Below are positions 22,787-34,766 of a stretch of DNA of 64,000 nucleotides, piece after piece. The first letter of the stretch is position 1; each line of letters opens with the position of its first letter. A program made the position numbers and the translations under genes. This DNA comes from Tetmemena sp. SeJ-2015. Taxonomy: Eukaryota > Ciliophora > Spirotrichea > Sporadotrichida > Oxytrichidae. Where the stretch lies: NCBI GenBank assembly GCA_027382625.1, contig JAJKFJ010022639.1:1-64000 (forward strand). Reading direction: 5' to 3'. The notes beneath the pieces were generated by a model, which was not told the DNA's origin, did no database searches, and was given only the letters and a program-made list of their open reading frames with translations.

Positions 22787-25700
22787 ATGCAGGCAACATC
22801 AAACTAACAGCAACCTCAGATTTAATTTCATAAATTTTCATTTAAATAGAAGGTTACTTTAAAATAAAAACGACGAGGCACTAAATTTGAAGGGAATGAA
22901 AATAGCTAAACGAATACTGTTAAAGAAAACATTGCACCATAGGTTAATAAAGTAGACAAGAAGGGGAAAAATTAAAATGCAGCAACCATCTTTGATGATA
23001 AAAATGTAGCAGATGAAACAATAGAATTCAGTTTGAAAGAGAGAAAGAAGATTCAAAAGCATTAGGACATTTTAATCGACAGTTTTTACAAGAAAAAGGC
23101 TAAGAGTCTAGTCATTTAAGGAGTAAGCTTTGGCTTAGCGAGCAGATATGAGGCTTTGCTCAATATATTGAGAGAGGATAGTGCAACATAAATATGGATT
23201 GAAAATTTTCATTTAAACTTTACCAATATAGACGTTTGGGATTTGGGATTGCAACATTCATCAATAAATATCTACAAATGGTAATTCTTAATTAAAGTGA
23301 ATTGATTACCTCACAAAAGCTGACTGAAATATTCACTTTACTAAAGGAACATCACTCAGAAGAGCTGCATTCAATTGAAATTTTGGATCATATTCACATT
23401 TTAAAGAAGCCATCCATTATCAGTCTTGGAGAATTATTCAAAGACCTGAAATCAGTGTCTAAGAAGTCAAGTCTAACAATCAAAGCTTAAAATTTAATTT
23501 TCAAAGGCTGTAGTGCAATCAGTGCCTAGAATATAAATTTACTTTTCGGTCTACTTTCTTAGAGTAAATTGAGGCATTTGTCGTTAGATTAAATGCACTT
23601 ATCTGAGGCTCATTTGAAAAATTTCCAAGAGCTAATCATAGGAAATAAGAAGATAGAATCAATATCTCTCCAAGATAATGATATTAGAATGAGTGGATGT
23701 CTTTTTATCTCATAGGGTCTGGTATTTTCAAGCGCTTAGAAATCCTAACTGAAGTCTTTGAATTTAAGTGGAAATAGAATAGGAACAAAGGGTCTTTAAC
23801 TTTTAGTAGAGTCTTTAAAAGACAATCATCGACTTGAGTCTCTCTTCTTGAATAATAACTCGATAGATAATGATGGGGCCTAGTGGTTCGTGAACCTACT
23901 GCAAAACTCTCGTTCCGCTCTTAAGGAGCTACACGTAGCTTCGAACTCCTTATCTCTAACAGGATTGAGCTAGATTTTCGACACTATTGCTCTTGATAAT
24001 AAAAGGTTGAGGTACCTTGATGTTGCCTATAATTTGGTAGATATAGGCATACTGAGAGCCTTTAGGAATATGCTTGAAAAGAATACCACACTCTAATACT
24101 TGAGCATTAGTGATTTATACAAATTCAATCAGAATGCTTAGCAATCTATTGCAGATAGCTTACTCCTCAATCAGGGACTAAAGCTAGTTGATTTGAAGAA
24201 ATGCTCCAAAGAAATGTTTGACCATTTCTAAGAAACTGTGAATGTCTTCAGAGCCAACAAGCAACCAATTTAATTTATGATAGAGCATTTAAAAAGAGGA
24301 AGTTAAAATTATCTTTCTCAAAGAACCTGGCTATTTTGAAGGTCAAGAAACTAACACAATACGACAATTTGCTGGACGATTCTTATCTAGACAAAGAAGA
24401 TCTAATAAAGGAAAAATATTATTTTACAGTGTTTATATTAAGATGAAGAGCCAAATACTATGCATTGGAAAAATTCTAAGAGCAAACTAAATCCTTGGCT
24501 CTAAAATGATAGAAACTCATCAAGAAGAAGTTTTACTCCTTAGAAGGATTCAAAAGGCAGAGAAGTTTCAGAAAAGAGGAAGGCGCAGAAGCTTGACTAA
24601 GCATAATCGCGAAGGATCTGTTGTCGAACTTATTGATGGAGAAACGATGTTGTAAATTTCTTAGAATGAATCTTAATTTTATGAACATTAAGACAGGAGG
24701 AAGAAACTTGAGTTCCATTCCTCGAACCTCTCATTCTCAAGACTACTCGCGATAAAGCCAACCTAGAGATCTCAGTGAGGAGTACTCAAGAGATGAATCA
24801 CCAAACTCCTCCTTCAATTACACCTTCTAAAAGAATTCTTTAAGAGAAAGCCAAAAGAATATTCAGCCTATCAATTACGTCCCACTCCGAAGCCCATCTC
24901 GAGAGGAGTTAGTTGAACATCAGAAGTAAATTCAGTCCTTTTAGAAATAGCTTGACTAAAATAAGAGGTCTCAAAAGTCACTTGCACTTTATATTTTGAA
25001 TATGTTAAACTATGAATAAGTCGCTTATAGCAAATTCGTAAATACAATCTATGCAATCAAACCCTCACGAGAGCATATACTCATCCTCTGGATTTGGTAC
25101 TATCCCTCAAGAGGATATCTCTAACACTTTGGATAGAAGAGGAGGCTCTATAGATTATAGACACGGGTCAATTTCTAAGAGCCCCAAGAGAGTTCAATTC
25201 GCAAACGATATTAAAGTAAATGAAACAAGAAACAATTAACAAAGTTAAGTTTATATTGTAATGCATATATCAAAGCAACCAAGCTTCAACTAGCAACTTT
25301 AGAGATAATAAGAAGCCAAAGACTCTGAAAGGGAAGAACAGTGAGAGACAAAATCTTCCTTCAAAAGACTATGCTTCGAATAACTTATAAAATTTGAACA
25401 AAAAGCCAAAAAGCTTCAACTTTAAGAAATCGTAGAAATTCAAGTGAGAAGAAGGGTAAGACACAAATTTAAAAACAGATGATGAACCAATCCTCTTCCT
25501 CTTTAAAGCAAAAAGGAATACTTAAGCCTTAAGCTTCAGATTTGAATTTTATCTAATTTAATTTGGGAGAAGGGGAAAGTTACAATTAGACTTTCTAACC
25601 TGCCTAGATGCATAACAGCTTGACTCCTTCTTCACCCTCTAATTTCAAGTATCAATCATTGGATGCATCAGGCAGCTATTCTACTTTGCAATAAAAACCG

Positions 25701-26119
25701 CCCTAAGAATTTCTACACTTCCTCAAATCACAACTCAAGATAATCTCTTAACAATCCACCTGATCATATCATACCTTATTTTTCTTTTTGCATATCTTCC
25801 CTAGCCAAAAGCATATTTAAGTTAAGGGAAATGCCAATACTCAAAATGCTAGAATTGGTGTTTAAAACTAAACTAAGCAGTAAAATTATACCCCTTAGAA
25901 TTAATCCACCATTTTATCATCGCACTTAGATGAGTCCACTTCCTTCGCTTTGAGTCCTGAGGAAAAAGAAATCTTTTTTCCAATGTGCTTATTTTAAAAG
26001 AGAATTTGAAGTATAACATGAAGAATGACAAAGTAGTGGTCTTTTATAAGAAGATTTTAGGAGAAATTAGAGACGTTATAAGAGAGGAGCGCTAGAATAT
26101 TAAAAAGTACCTAAATTGA
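22787..26119 (+). CDS. Leucine-rich-repeat protein with coiled-coil, Ser-rich C-terminus
   Basis: Starts MQATSNQQQPQ. The region 23220-24250 is a series of ribonuclease-inhibitor-type LRRs (LKSLNLSGNRIGTKGLQ; RLESLFLNNNSIDNDGA; ALKELHVASNSLSLTGL; RLRYLDVAYNLVDIGIL), an arc-shaped protein-binding scaffold. Removing 53 bp at 23248-23300 (pointer ATTG), or alternatively a 17-nt GT-AG segment (23281-23297), restores the frame before the repeats. Removing 19 bp at 24268-24286 (pointer ATTTAA) joins them to IQKEEVKIIFLKEPGYFEG. Beyond lie a basic stretch, a coiled coil (EELVEHQKQIQSFQKQLDQ, about 24900), an Arg/Ser segment (SPKRVQFANDIKV, about 25180) and a final helix (KNDKVVVFYKKILGEIRDV) before TGA near 26119. 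The part after about 24720 contains further frame changes and could be a second gene. Partner unknown. Confidence 0.7.
23248..23300 (+). other. Probable 53-bp eliminated sequence (pointer ATTG) or a 17-nt intron
   Basis: ATTG at 23248-23251 and 23301-23304; deletion of 53 bp gives VWDLGLITSQKLTEIF, which fits the LRR pattern. Alternatively, deletion of only GTAATTCTTAATTAAAG (23281-23297, 17 nt) also restores the frame. The sequence alone cannot decide. Confidence 0.5.
24268..24286 (+). other. 19-bp internal eliminated sequence, pointer ATTTAA
   Basis: ATTTAA occurs at 24268-24273 and 24287-24292. Removing one copy plus the 13 bp between them changes a frame that ends in TGA (24337) into one that continues for over 130 codons (IQKEEVKIIFLKEPGYFEG...). 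Confidence 0.6.
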
Positions 26120-26265
26120 AGAAATATAAACTTATAAAAATATTGTTTAAGATTAGCCCATTTTTATAGCATGTCTGTGTGTGTGTTAAGTTGAAAGAAA
26201 TAAAATAGTTTCAATAAAAGCAAATAGTTTTGTAAACAGAAAATTTAAGTTATTTATTATTCACA

Positions 26266-27051
26266 ATGATGGACACTTAGAAAGGATCTTATATTTTCCT
26301 CATTACCTTTATTATATTTATTGAATGATCAAGAAATCAAGTAGGAGACTTTAAGAATTCAAATAATTAGAGATAGAAATTGCAAACTCAAGAGAAAGAG
26401 AGAACCCACAGGAGTATAGGACCTTTCTCTTCCTCAAATTAAAGCAGAGAAAATTAATACAGGAATCTTAAATTCTAAGATTATGTTTTGTATTTAGGAA
26501 TAACGGGAATATCGTTATGTAGAGTAGGGCGATCGGGAATTCGAGCATGAATCTTAATTAGAAAAATTAGAGAGTATAATAAAGCTAAGAATATAAGGGC
26601 TCTTTGTTGGGCTAAAACCCTAATGACGACATTAGAGATTAGTTGGATAGTGAAAAGAATAGTGACTCTCAATAAAAGAAATACTTCACAAATCCCTATT
26701 ACTCAGATTATTATAACCGAAATTCATTAAATTAAATAATGAGATAGGTAAAGCTTGGGACTGTCGAGGGCAAGAGATGTTGCATCATCTAAAGTAAGGT
26801 AAGAAGTAATACTCTCACCATAGCGATCCATCACTCCATTTTCAGATGACATCAATCCTATTCATGAAGTTCTCTAGACTTCCAAACTTCAATTTTAAAG
26901 TGAGGATGAAATAAAGGAGTTATCATCAGATTAGCGAAACAGTGCTAATTTACCAAAACAAAATCAGAATAAGAATTAAAAAAATGTATAAAATATATTA
27001 AATAAATCAAGGAAAAAGTTTTAACCATTTATCTGTTGTGAGATGTTTTGA
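26266..27051 (+). CDS. Hypothetical protein with N-terminal hydrophobic segment
   Basis: Not recognised. Begins MMDTQKGSYIFLITFIIFIE, a signal-peptide or membrane-anchor-like hydrophobic run, then meets TGA, so an intron or deleted segment follows. Downstream exon material reads EQREYRYVEQGDREFEHES and, about 26615-26745, DDIRDQLDSEKNSDSQQ and NPYYSDYYNRNS. The last exon (about 26840-27051) reads HEVLQTSKLQFQSEDEIKE and ends KKFQPFICCEMF before TGA. The dicysteine near the C-terminus could be lipidated, which is inference only. Confidence 0.5.
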
Positions 27052-27355
27052 TAAATTAATTTTTGCATATCCAAATTTTTTCCTTATTAAGATAGTATAT
27101 TTAGTTTCCTATTTTAAAAGTTTAACTTGAGAATCTATCACATTTTTAAAAACTAGTATTCTAAGTGTTATATATAAATATTTTTTTTCATGAATAAAAT
27201 TTCCCATCTTGAATAAATTTATCTATTGCAATAAGAATGTTGTTTTGAAGAATAAAAACATCAATTCTAAGCTTGCAAAAGGAAATAAAAATGAGAACCA
27301 TACGCACCAAATTATAAACAAAATTAAGATTTGTATTTAAGTTTCTTATAATATA
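27052..27355. other. AT-rich intergenic spacer
   Basis: No gene or motif seen between the TGA at 27049-27051 and the ATG at 27356. Confidence 0.5.
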
Positions 27356-28936
27356 ATGAATTAATGGGAAGAACTCTTCTAAGGATTATTACTTAAAGTT
27401 GTCAAGAAAACGAAAGCCAAGAAACTTTATAAAAGAGATAAAGAAATGAGCACAGCTCAAAATTCTATAAAAGCTAAAAACCCTTACAAAGGTTTGCAGA
27501 TTAATCCAGATTACCTTCTTAACTGTGGGAATACTCAGATGGTGTGGATTAATTGGAAAGCTAAGGAATCAGCAAATTAAAGCATATAGAAGAGCCCCTC
27601 GTTCTCATTAAAAGAATGAGCCTCAGTAATCGTAAACACTCTAGTCTGCTCTCAGTTTTTGGTAATCTATAAAAATTTAATAAATCATAGTTAACGTAAT
27701 TATTTAAATACAATTTTATAATCTTCACTCGCCTCAGGTAATAAAAGGTCAAAAAAAAACTTATAAAAAATTTGGAAATAATTAATTTTTTGGGTATATA
27801 TTCAGGTCCGAATAATGATGAGCAAAATGCTCGCAATATCTTTGCTTTTAATTAAAGATATTTGTGTTTAAAATATAGATAAAGCTGGACATAAGTACTA
27901 CTTTCAATTGTCGCCTCTTAGAAATCACACTGAAAGACTAAAATATCTGGACAAGAAGTTAGTGCAACTAACATCTAACTCATAGGTCTAATTCCCAACG
28001 AGGGATAAGATAAATTATTTTAAGCTTTCTTAGAACTAAATTGAATAGCACCCTCCAAGTCATATTCAAATTTACGTAATAGAAAACTCTTTCTTTATAA
28101 TTTAGGAGGAGGGCATGGAAAATGAAAGAAAGTATAAGTGGCATGACTTCAATAAGTACAATCTGTGCTTCACCTAAACTCAGTTTGAAACAAGTCGATC
28201 CTCACTCCTTCTTTCTCAAACCAATAGGAAGGAGCAATCTTAATTCAATAACTCTTCCAAAATGGTGGCTAGATATTAAAATAGCCATTTATTACTTAAT
28301 TGGCGAAGTAGAGAGACAAATTGCTTAAGCTGCTCTCTTCCAATCATAATATAGGAGGAGATCACCAAAATTACAATGATACAAGAAATTAACAATTAAA
28401 ATCATTTATTATCATTGAAATAGAGGTCAAAACATAATTCCATAGTAGGAAGTATAAAAAGGAATTTCAAAAGAAAGAATAGATTTGAATTTAGTTTAAC
28501 ATTTCAAAAGTTAAAAATAAAAATGTTGTATGAATCGCTAATTGGGAGAATAGTTGCCCTCAGAAATAGGAACTGACAGGTAAACTCAATTGTTTTATCA
28601 AACCACCAATCACGCCCTACCTCAGATCGGCAATTAAAAGATTACTTTTTAATTTATACTTGGCAGATACAAGAATTTGGAAAGACTTAACTAGAATAAA
28701 GACTCGAAGCCCTTATTAAATTAATAGAGGCAGACTCCATCACTTAGTCCTAAATCTCAAGCTAAAGTAGACAAGAAATATTGGAAAAGATCTAATAAGA
28801 AATTATAGCGAGACAGATCTCATAATTAATCTAACTCTTATTTATATCTATAATTATACTTATTGGCTTCATACAGATAATTAGGCAAGCTAAGTTAATG
28901 CTTAAAAAATTAATTTATTTTCTAAGTCAATTTTGA
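27356..28936 (+). CDS. Tail-anchored coiled-coil protein (unknown)
   Basis: Start MNQWEELFQGLLLKVVKK at 27356. A second long open block (about 27860-28370) reads GHKYYFQLSPLRNHTERL, KYLDKKLVQLTSNSQVQF and KYKWHDFNKYNLCFTQ. The C-terminal block (about 28690-28936) is a coiled coil (KTQLEQRLEALIKLIEAD; QEILEKIQQEIIARQIS) followed directly by a hydrophobic segment (LIQLLFISIIILIGF) and a short basic end, then TGA. A cytosolic coil with a single C-terminal membrane segment is the layout of tail-anchored proteins such as SNAREs, but no SNARE zero-layer pattern is visible. Introns join the blocks (for example after 27660). Confidence 0.55.
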
Positions 28937-28989
28937 CAAAGAGAGTGATAAAGTAAGTGACTAGAACTAACTAAAGCTTGTAGCAAGAC

Positions 28990-30616
28990 CAAGCTAAATA
29001 CTCAAACAATTGGCTACAAGTATCAATTATTAGCAACTATCGAAAGGCGGTCGCTAATCTTTACATATCAAGAGCAATCTTTATAAAAAGAAGTTCGAAA
29101 ACTATGGTACCAAAAATCATTCACCTTTATTTAATAATTTTGATCCCTTAAAAAGTTAAACAATAAATTCAAAGATTGGTCTTTAAGAGAATATTACTGA
29201 TTTAAATTCAAAAGAGCAAATAGCTTTGCCAATGAATGATCAAGAGTATGCTGATAAAGATATAATAAAGTAAGATTTTAACTAGAGCCAGAAATTTGAT
29301 ACGCTGCTTAACTTTAATTCAGCAAGAGACAAATCTTTGTAATTCATAAAATATATATATGGTCTATTATCTGATATGAGCAAAACATTTTACAATAAAT
29401 TTGAGAACTTGATGAAAAATGCATAATCGAGCCTCCTCCAAAGATAGTTGCATATTGAAGATTCTAATTCAAATCTACGAAAATAAACTTCATCTCTTGC
29501 TAAACAATTATCTATTTTTAGCCACCTTAATATTGATTATTTTTACTTTAAGAGGAGATTAGTAGAAGTGCAAAAGCAAAGCTCAATTGCATAGCTTTCA
29601 AGTAGACTCTTATCAAATGTAGCTGCACAATCGTTAGGCAAATAATAAAATAAGATAAGCAACCAAGATGACTTATAAACAAATTCACTGCTTCTGAGCA
29701 ACATCTTTTCCAATGATTTCAGCTAAAGCCATTTTTAGCAGGAAGTTAATTAAGTCTTCAATTCTACAGAGCAGTAATAAGCCAAGTAATCATAGAAGGA
29801 AATCCAATCATCAAGAAAGAATCAGGAGTATCATTTAATGATTAAAAGAGTATCAATCATTTACCTATAATTATCAACAAAATTAAGTGTTACTGAAGCA
29901 GCATTATGATAATGCGATGAAGGGCTTATTTCAATCTCAGGCTTTTAAGAGTGAGTATTATTTGATGGCTAAACTTAAATATAGATTTGACCCCAATTCA
30001 GCAGGAGCTTTTTAAGAGTGATGCCATGAAACTGAAGAAGTCAGAATACTCCAGTAAAATGTTTGACTAGGCTGCTAGACTTTATAAATCCCATGACACA
30101 CCCGAAGTGCAAGATAATCTCCCTAAAAGTCTCGGTTCATTACATTCAAATCATTTCATTTATTCTATATTTAAACCAATAGAACACTTAATAAGAAGTA
30201 AACAATGCTCTGAGTGCACATTAAAAGTCTAATAGCTTTGTTAAAAGATACTAGCAGATTTAGACTTGAATTTATCGCAAGATTCAATCGATGAAATAAA
30301 CTTCTTAAGAAAAGAGTTACTCAATTCTGAGCATAAAAAGAATCGCATTAACCCCAAAGCCTAGATTGGATTGAGAGAAAGCCAAGAAGTAATTTCTTTT
30401 GACAAAAGTCTTGACGAATTAGAGGAAGAGGATGATAATTTGATAGAGGGTGAAGAGAAGAATCCTAGAAATTTAAAAGAAGCAAGTCTGATGAGTAGCA
30501 TTAAAGCTGCTTTGTTGAAAAAATATCAGCGATTTCATCCATAAGATGATGAGTATACTCTCTATCTAAAGCTAATTACTATTTTATTTATTGGTTTAAT
30601 GATATTAAGCTCTTGA
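28990..30616 (+). CDS. Ser/Gln-rich protein with C-terminal membrane segment (unknown)
   Basis: Not recognised. About 260 consecutive codons are open from roughly 29090 to 29910 only if TAA/TAG are glutamine (KFENYGTKNHSPLFNNF; LLSDMSKTFYNKFENLMK; SLLQRQLHIEDSNSNLR; HLNIDYFYFKRRLVEVQK). A second block (30010-30616) reads ELFKSDAMKLKKSEYSSK, then an acidic stretch (SLDELEEEDDNLIEGEE), then a hydrophobic segment LYLKLITILFIGLMILSS directly before TGA (30614-30616), so the protein is likely anchored by its C-terminus. The frame changes near 29910-30010. The start lies between about 28950 and 29080 and is not fixed. It is one of the clearest illustrations of the genetic code of this organism. Confidence 0.65.
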
Positions 30617-30695
30617 ACAAAATTAGAAGAATGAAGAAAGGGCACAAGGCTTTCAAAAAGATTCCCACTATAAGTTACTCTTCAGAGAGTTGATA

Positions 30696-31026
30696 TTATA
30701 CGTTCAGCCCCGATTTTTCACTACTGGCTAGGAAGCCAGCTTGCCCAGTAAGTAGCCACTGTTTTTCGTCTTTTTACTGAACTTTAGAGAAGTGGCTTAA
30801 AATCTATCCATATGATTGGCATGTTGCAGTCCATAATAACCCTACAATTGTGAGATTTAATAAAGTAAAATTACCTTTTTTTTACATTTTTCTAGCAATA
30901 CTCGGCCGACAAGGAGCGCTTACAGTACCAAGTTTTAACCCAGATGGCAAGTGCTTCGTCCTCGTTCGCCCAGGTCTTACACAAGGAGACTGAAAAATTT
31001 TTGAAAAATCGGGGCTGAACGGATAA
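30696..31026. mobile_element. TA-flanked MITE-like element with ~25-bp terminal inverted repeats
   Basis: The left end TTATACGTTCAGCCCCGATT and the right end (complement) TTATCCGTTCAGCCCCGATT differ at one base and continue TTTCA on both sides. TA dinucleotides flank both ends (30694-30695 and 31027-31028), the target of Tc1/mariner-class transposases. The ~330-bp interior has no transposase. It is intergenic, 80 bp past a stop codon and before the next gene. Confidence 0.75.
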
Positions 31027-31162
31027 TAGTCATTTTGAATAAAAGTTGCTTGTATTTAGAAACTAATTAACTGAGAAAAAAATATTTATGATTTAGCACA
31101 CTTTAATTTATTAAATTAATGATAATAAACACATTCATTTAGGGAAGCTTTAAATAATCAAT

Positions 31163-31796
31163 ATGGTTTATATATCTAAATTTTAAATTATCTTAATTTT
31201 TAGTTATCTCCAAACTTTATTATTTTTTATTAAGGAAAATATATGCGTTGAGTATAAGTTCTTCAGATATATCAACGAGATGGTACCAAACTTATTTCCT
31301 CATAGTTTCTTTAGGATTTAAAAACAAATTGAATTAAAAAATGAGCATTTTGAGGGCTAAAAGCTCGCAGAGAACATAATGAAGTACAGTATGATCATTT
31401 CTAGTGTAAGTTTTGAGAAAATTGAACTTCAGATCTGATCACACGTGTCAATAGCTTAAAAATAAGCAGGAGCTAAACTTATACCACATATAGGCTGCTG
31501 GGTTCGGATATGGTTACTACACTGAAAAATTCTCAAACACAGTCTATGTAAACTAAGAATATAAAAATAATAAATAACAAATAAACAGACATTTGCTTTA
31601 ATGCTAGCATGCATGGTCTTTTTGTTTTTTGTAAGTGGTTATTCATGCTCAAAAAATATTCCTTATGCTTGAAAGTTAATTAATTAATATCTTTTAGGTG
31701 ACTGGTCCCTCCTTTGGAATGTACAAGAAGAATGAACTCCCTTGGAGATCTGCTATCGTTCCAGAACTTGAATCTGAAAATAAGAAGACTAAATGA
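31163..31796 (+). CDS. Small protein with N-terminal hydrophobic segment (unknown)
   Basis: Start MVYISKFQIILIFSYLQT at 31163, signal-peptide-like. It continues ENICVEYKFFRYINEMVPNL and FEGQKLAENIMKYSMIISS up to a GTGTAAGT donor near 31408. A middle exon may read AAGFGYGYYTEKFSNTVYV (about 31490-31550). The last exon, after a TTTTAG acceptor at about 31698, reads VTGPSFGMYKKNELPWRS and ends at TGA 31794-31796. The product is about 150 residues if all exons are used. No family recognised. Confidence 0.5.
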
Positions 31797-31944
31797 TTGA
31801 AATACTGAAGCATAATTGGATCGAAGTGTTTATTTACAGGAACAAAGATCTTTATTTCATCTTACATTTGATTATTAATTCTCATTAGAAATAGAATGGT
31901 CAATTAAAATAAAGAAATATCTCACTACTTTATAAATAGGGAAC

Positions 31945-33300
31945 ATGAAAAAGAGAGCAGATGAAAAGTTTAACTTGCTTTCTAAGTTAGGAAGCTACAA
32001 AATACATCTAGACATTTATCTCTCATTAAATGTGTAATTATGGATTTTATAGAGACATCCTCGAGTCTATGTATTTCAAATCAGTCCACAAGAAGCATCA
32101 AATTATGTTTTAGATAAAGCAATTTATGATTGTAAACTAATTGAATTATGCTGTGGCTCTACTATCCTTAAGTTAAAGATAAAGACGCAAAATAGAGTTA
32201 GACAGGCAGCAACTCAGTTACACCAAATAAGCCATCAAAGGCACCATTAAATAAATAACCCAAATAAGCCCATTTTATATCTAATTAGGAAAATATTTTT
32301 AAAGTCCAAAATAGGATAGCTCTGCATGAAGATCACGAGGTAAGAACAGAAAAAGATATCATTAGGTACTTAACACAACTCTGTGATAAGCTGAGGAAAA
32401 AGTACAAGCCGCTAGAAGACAAGCGAAAAGTTTGTTTAGCAATTATTCACTAATAGAGTATTGCATTTTTGAGTCAATTTTCAAAGGGGGATAAATTGAT
32501 ACCCTGTCAACAACACAATTGTTGGAGATAGTAAAGCACTAACTGAATCAACTCACCAGCCTTCACTTTTTCAGAGACAATACTCAGCCTGTAAACATTG
32601 ATTCCTTCTTTCAGTACTATTTCCATTATATAAGGCTTTGATGTTTATATACTACATGTTTTCACTAAACATTGATGATGAAAATCCAGTAAAGGAGCCA
32701 CCAGTTAGCTTGCTTTAGCCTCTGCCCTACTAGAAATCCGGCAAGGGATAGGGTCTTAATCATCTTATCAGAGGTTTTGGGCTGGACAAGAATGAATATA
32801 ACTATCACTTGGTTTAGGTATCTCACCAGCCCAATGGATAAATTGAAAGTAAGTTTGCTCTTTAGTATCTTCATTCCTTTGAATTTAGCTTGTGATGTGT
32901 GGGACCACTCTTTACGCTACAAAGTGTACAACTATGTTTCAAATTTGATGTATATCCTAGAGAAAAAAGATGGGTTACTTTTGGAGAGAATGAACCTATA
33001 TTTGCTGCTTGATAACTCGGCACAGCTGTATCTATTTGACTTAGATAAGTGTCTTCTGTAAGAGCCTAAGAGACAGAAATCTGAGAAAGACCAACCTCAC
33101 TATATTGAAGGCATGAAACCAGATGTATCTCTATTGCCACCTACATTTATAGATAAGGTAAAAACCATTCATGAACTAAGGGAAAAGCTACAAGAGGGAA
33201 TAGCTCAAATACTTGCCTTCAACCAAAAAGGAAAATTTTATAACAGGAATACAAAGATAAAAATTTAGTAAAAACAACAATGTTTACAAAAAAACAAACA
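31945..33300 (+). CDS. Hypothetical protein, mostly helical (unknown)
   Basis: Start MKKRADEKFNLLSKLGSYK at 31945, continuing RHPRVYVFQISPQEASNYV and CKLIELCCGSTILKLK. Later blocks read KDIIRYLTQLCDKLRKKY (about 32345), LLEIVKHQLNQLTSLHFF (about 32520), MFSLNIDDENPVKEPPVS (about 32655), GFGLDKNEYNYHLVQVSH (about 32770) and YKVYNYVSNLMYILEKKD to NSAQLYLFDLDKCLL (32920-33060), then THDELREKL-like charged helix to about 33250. At least three frame changes mark introns or deleted segments. Beyond about 33260 the reading becomes Q/K low complexity, so the true end is uncertain (the next in-frame TGA may be as far as 33532). Confidence 0.5.
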
Positions 33301-33875
33301 ATAACAAGGGGCCCTTTAAACTTTTCAATTATATATCTGTAAATTTTTATTTGCACATTCTAATCATCTCATTTTTAAGTATAATAGGTTTTAAAATGCT
33401 TTATTTAAACTAATAAAAATGGATCGTTTCAGGGTTTTTATTTCTAAATAAAAAATTCTACTTCTTATTCTTTAGCCTCCTTTTAAAATAGAATTATTTA
33501 TATTTTAATATAAAAATAAATAAAAAATTTGAAAGCTCTTTTAAAAAGAAAAATTAAATCAAAAATATGAAAAAAAACTTTAAAAAAAGAATTTAAATTT
33601 TCTTTGGGAAAACAATAAAATTTTCTATAAAAAAGCTTTAATAAAATTAAATTTTTTAAAAAAATATTTTATTGGAAAAATTATTTGAAGATTTGAATTT
33701 ACATAAAAAGCAAGAATAGAGTTTCCTAAAAATCTCTATCTGAGAAAGAGTTAGTTTAAAGGCCTTAAAATTTTAACTAAACAGAAAATCAGAACAATAA
33801 GCTCCCAAAATAAAGACATCCTTAGTTTATCTAGAGTTTTGGAAACTTAAATACAATTCTTGATTAAGATATTAA
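33301..33875. other. Extremely AT-rich region, no gene seen
   Basis: Long A and T runs (for example 33500-33680) and no supported frame. Possibly 3' flank plus promoter of the next gene, or DNA lost from the somatic genome. Confidence 0.45.
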
Positions 33876-34642
33876 ATGAATTATACTTATGGGTATTTTT
33901 AAGACAGAATATCGAACTAAATGCTTTTGAGCTTCAACTAATCCCCTACTTCTATGCTGCACCACTATCCATCTGAGCAAGCGTTTTCTCCTATGCACAA
34001 TTAATACGCAAGAAGCAGGTTATTGGATAAAGTGTCCTAAATGTCTAAATTTTCAGGGCAAACAGTCAAGATATAAAACTACTTCAGAGAATTAGACATA
34101 CATCAATTTAACTAGCTACAAATTTTTTGATTGAGAGAAAGATAGCTAGATAAGAAATTAAGTTTCCAACAATAGGTTATTTCTTCATCCGCAAGAAAGA
34201 ATAGTCTTGTCAAATCTTTGAGAAGATCATAGCTTTAAATTAATTTAATTGCCATTTTTATTTCCTTTTAAAGCATGATGTTCAAATTTAGGATGACATT
34301 ATATCACAAATGGTTGAATCAGATTAGAAAGATTTAGTAACCAAAAATTATATTTTTATATAGAAAAATGCTTCTAAGGCAGAGTACCAAACTGCCTTGT
34401 CTAATATGATAAACAGTGGCCATTTTAGCTCAGTATCAAACATTCTATTTCAGTCTGACTCAAGAGCTTCTAATAATTTTTCAAGTATAGCTGCATAAGA
34501 CCTACAGAATGGGAGAATTAGAAATTAGAAAAAGATCAAAATATTTAATTATAACTTTCTTCATTTCATTTTTATAAAGTAAATTTAAAATAAGAGGATA
34601 GAGCGCAATGAGCAGAGAAATTTAAAGAATCCATAATTATGA
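33876..34642 (+). CDS. Ser/Gln-rich hypothetical protein
   Basis: Start MNYTYGYFQDRISNQMLLSF; the first block (SPTSMLHHYPSEQAFSPMH, then KVSQMSKFSGQTVKIQNYF) ends at TGA near 34117. A second frame opens across 34130-34642 (IARQEIKFPTIGYFFIRKK; DDIISQMVESDQKDLVTK; SVSNILFQSDSRASNNF) and ends NEQRNLKNPQL then TGA. A small deletion or intron is needed between them. No family recognised. Confidence 0.5.
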
Positions 34643-34766
34643 GAAAGGCATAAAATCATCACTCTTAAAAAATTCTTTGCTTTGATATTTTCTATATTTT
34701 AAATCCATCTGCCATCTTATATAAGTAAGAATTTTGAAATAAGTTAAATTTCTATAAAATAAATCA

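Noticed and set aside
32665..32874. Minus-strand frame inside the plus gene at 31945-33300
   Set aside because: The plus strand has consistent exon blocks with Gln codons; the minus frame is its shadow.
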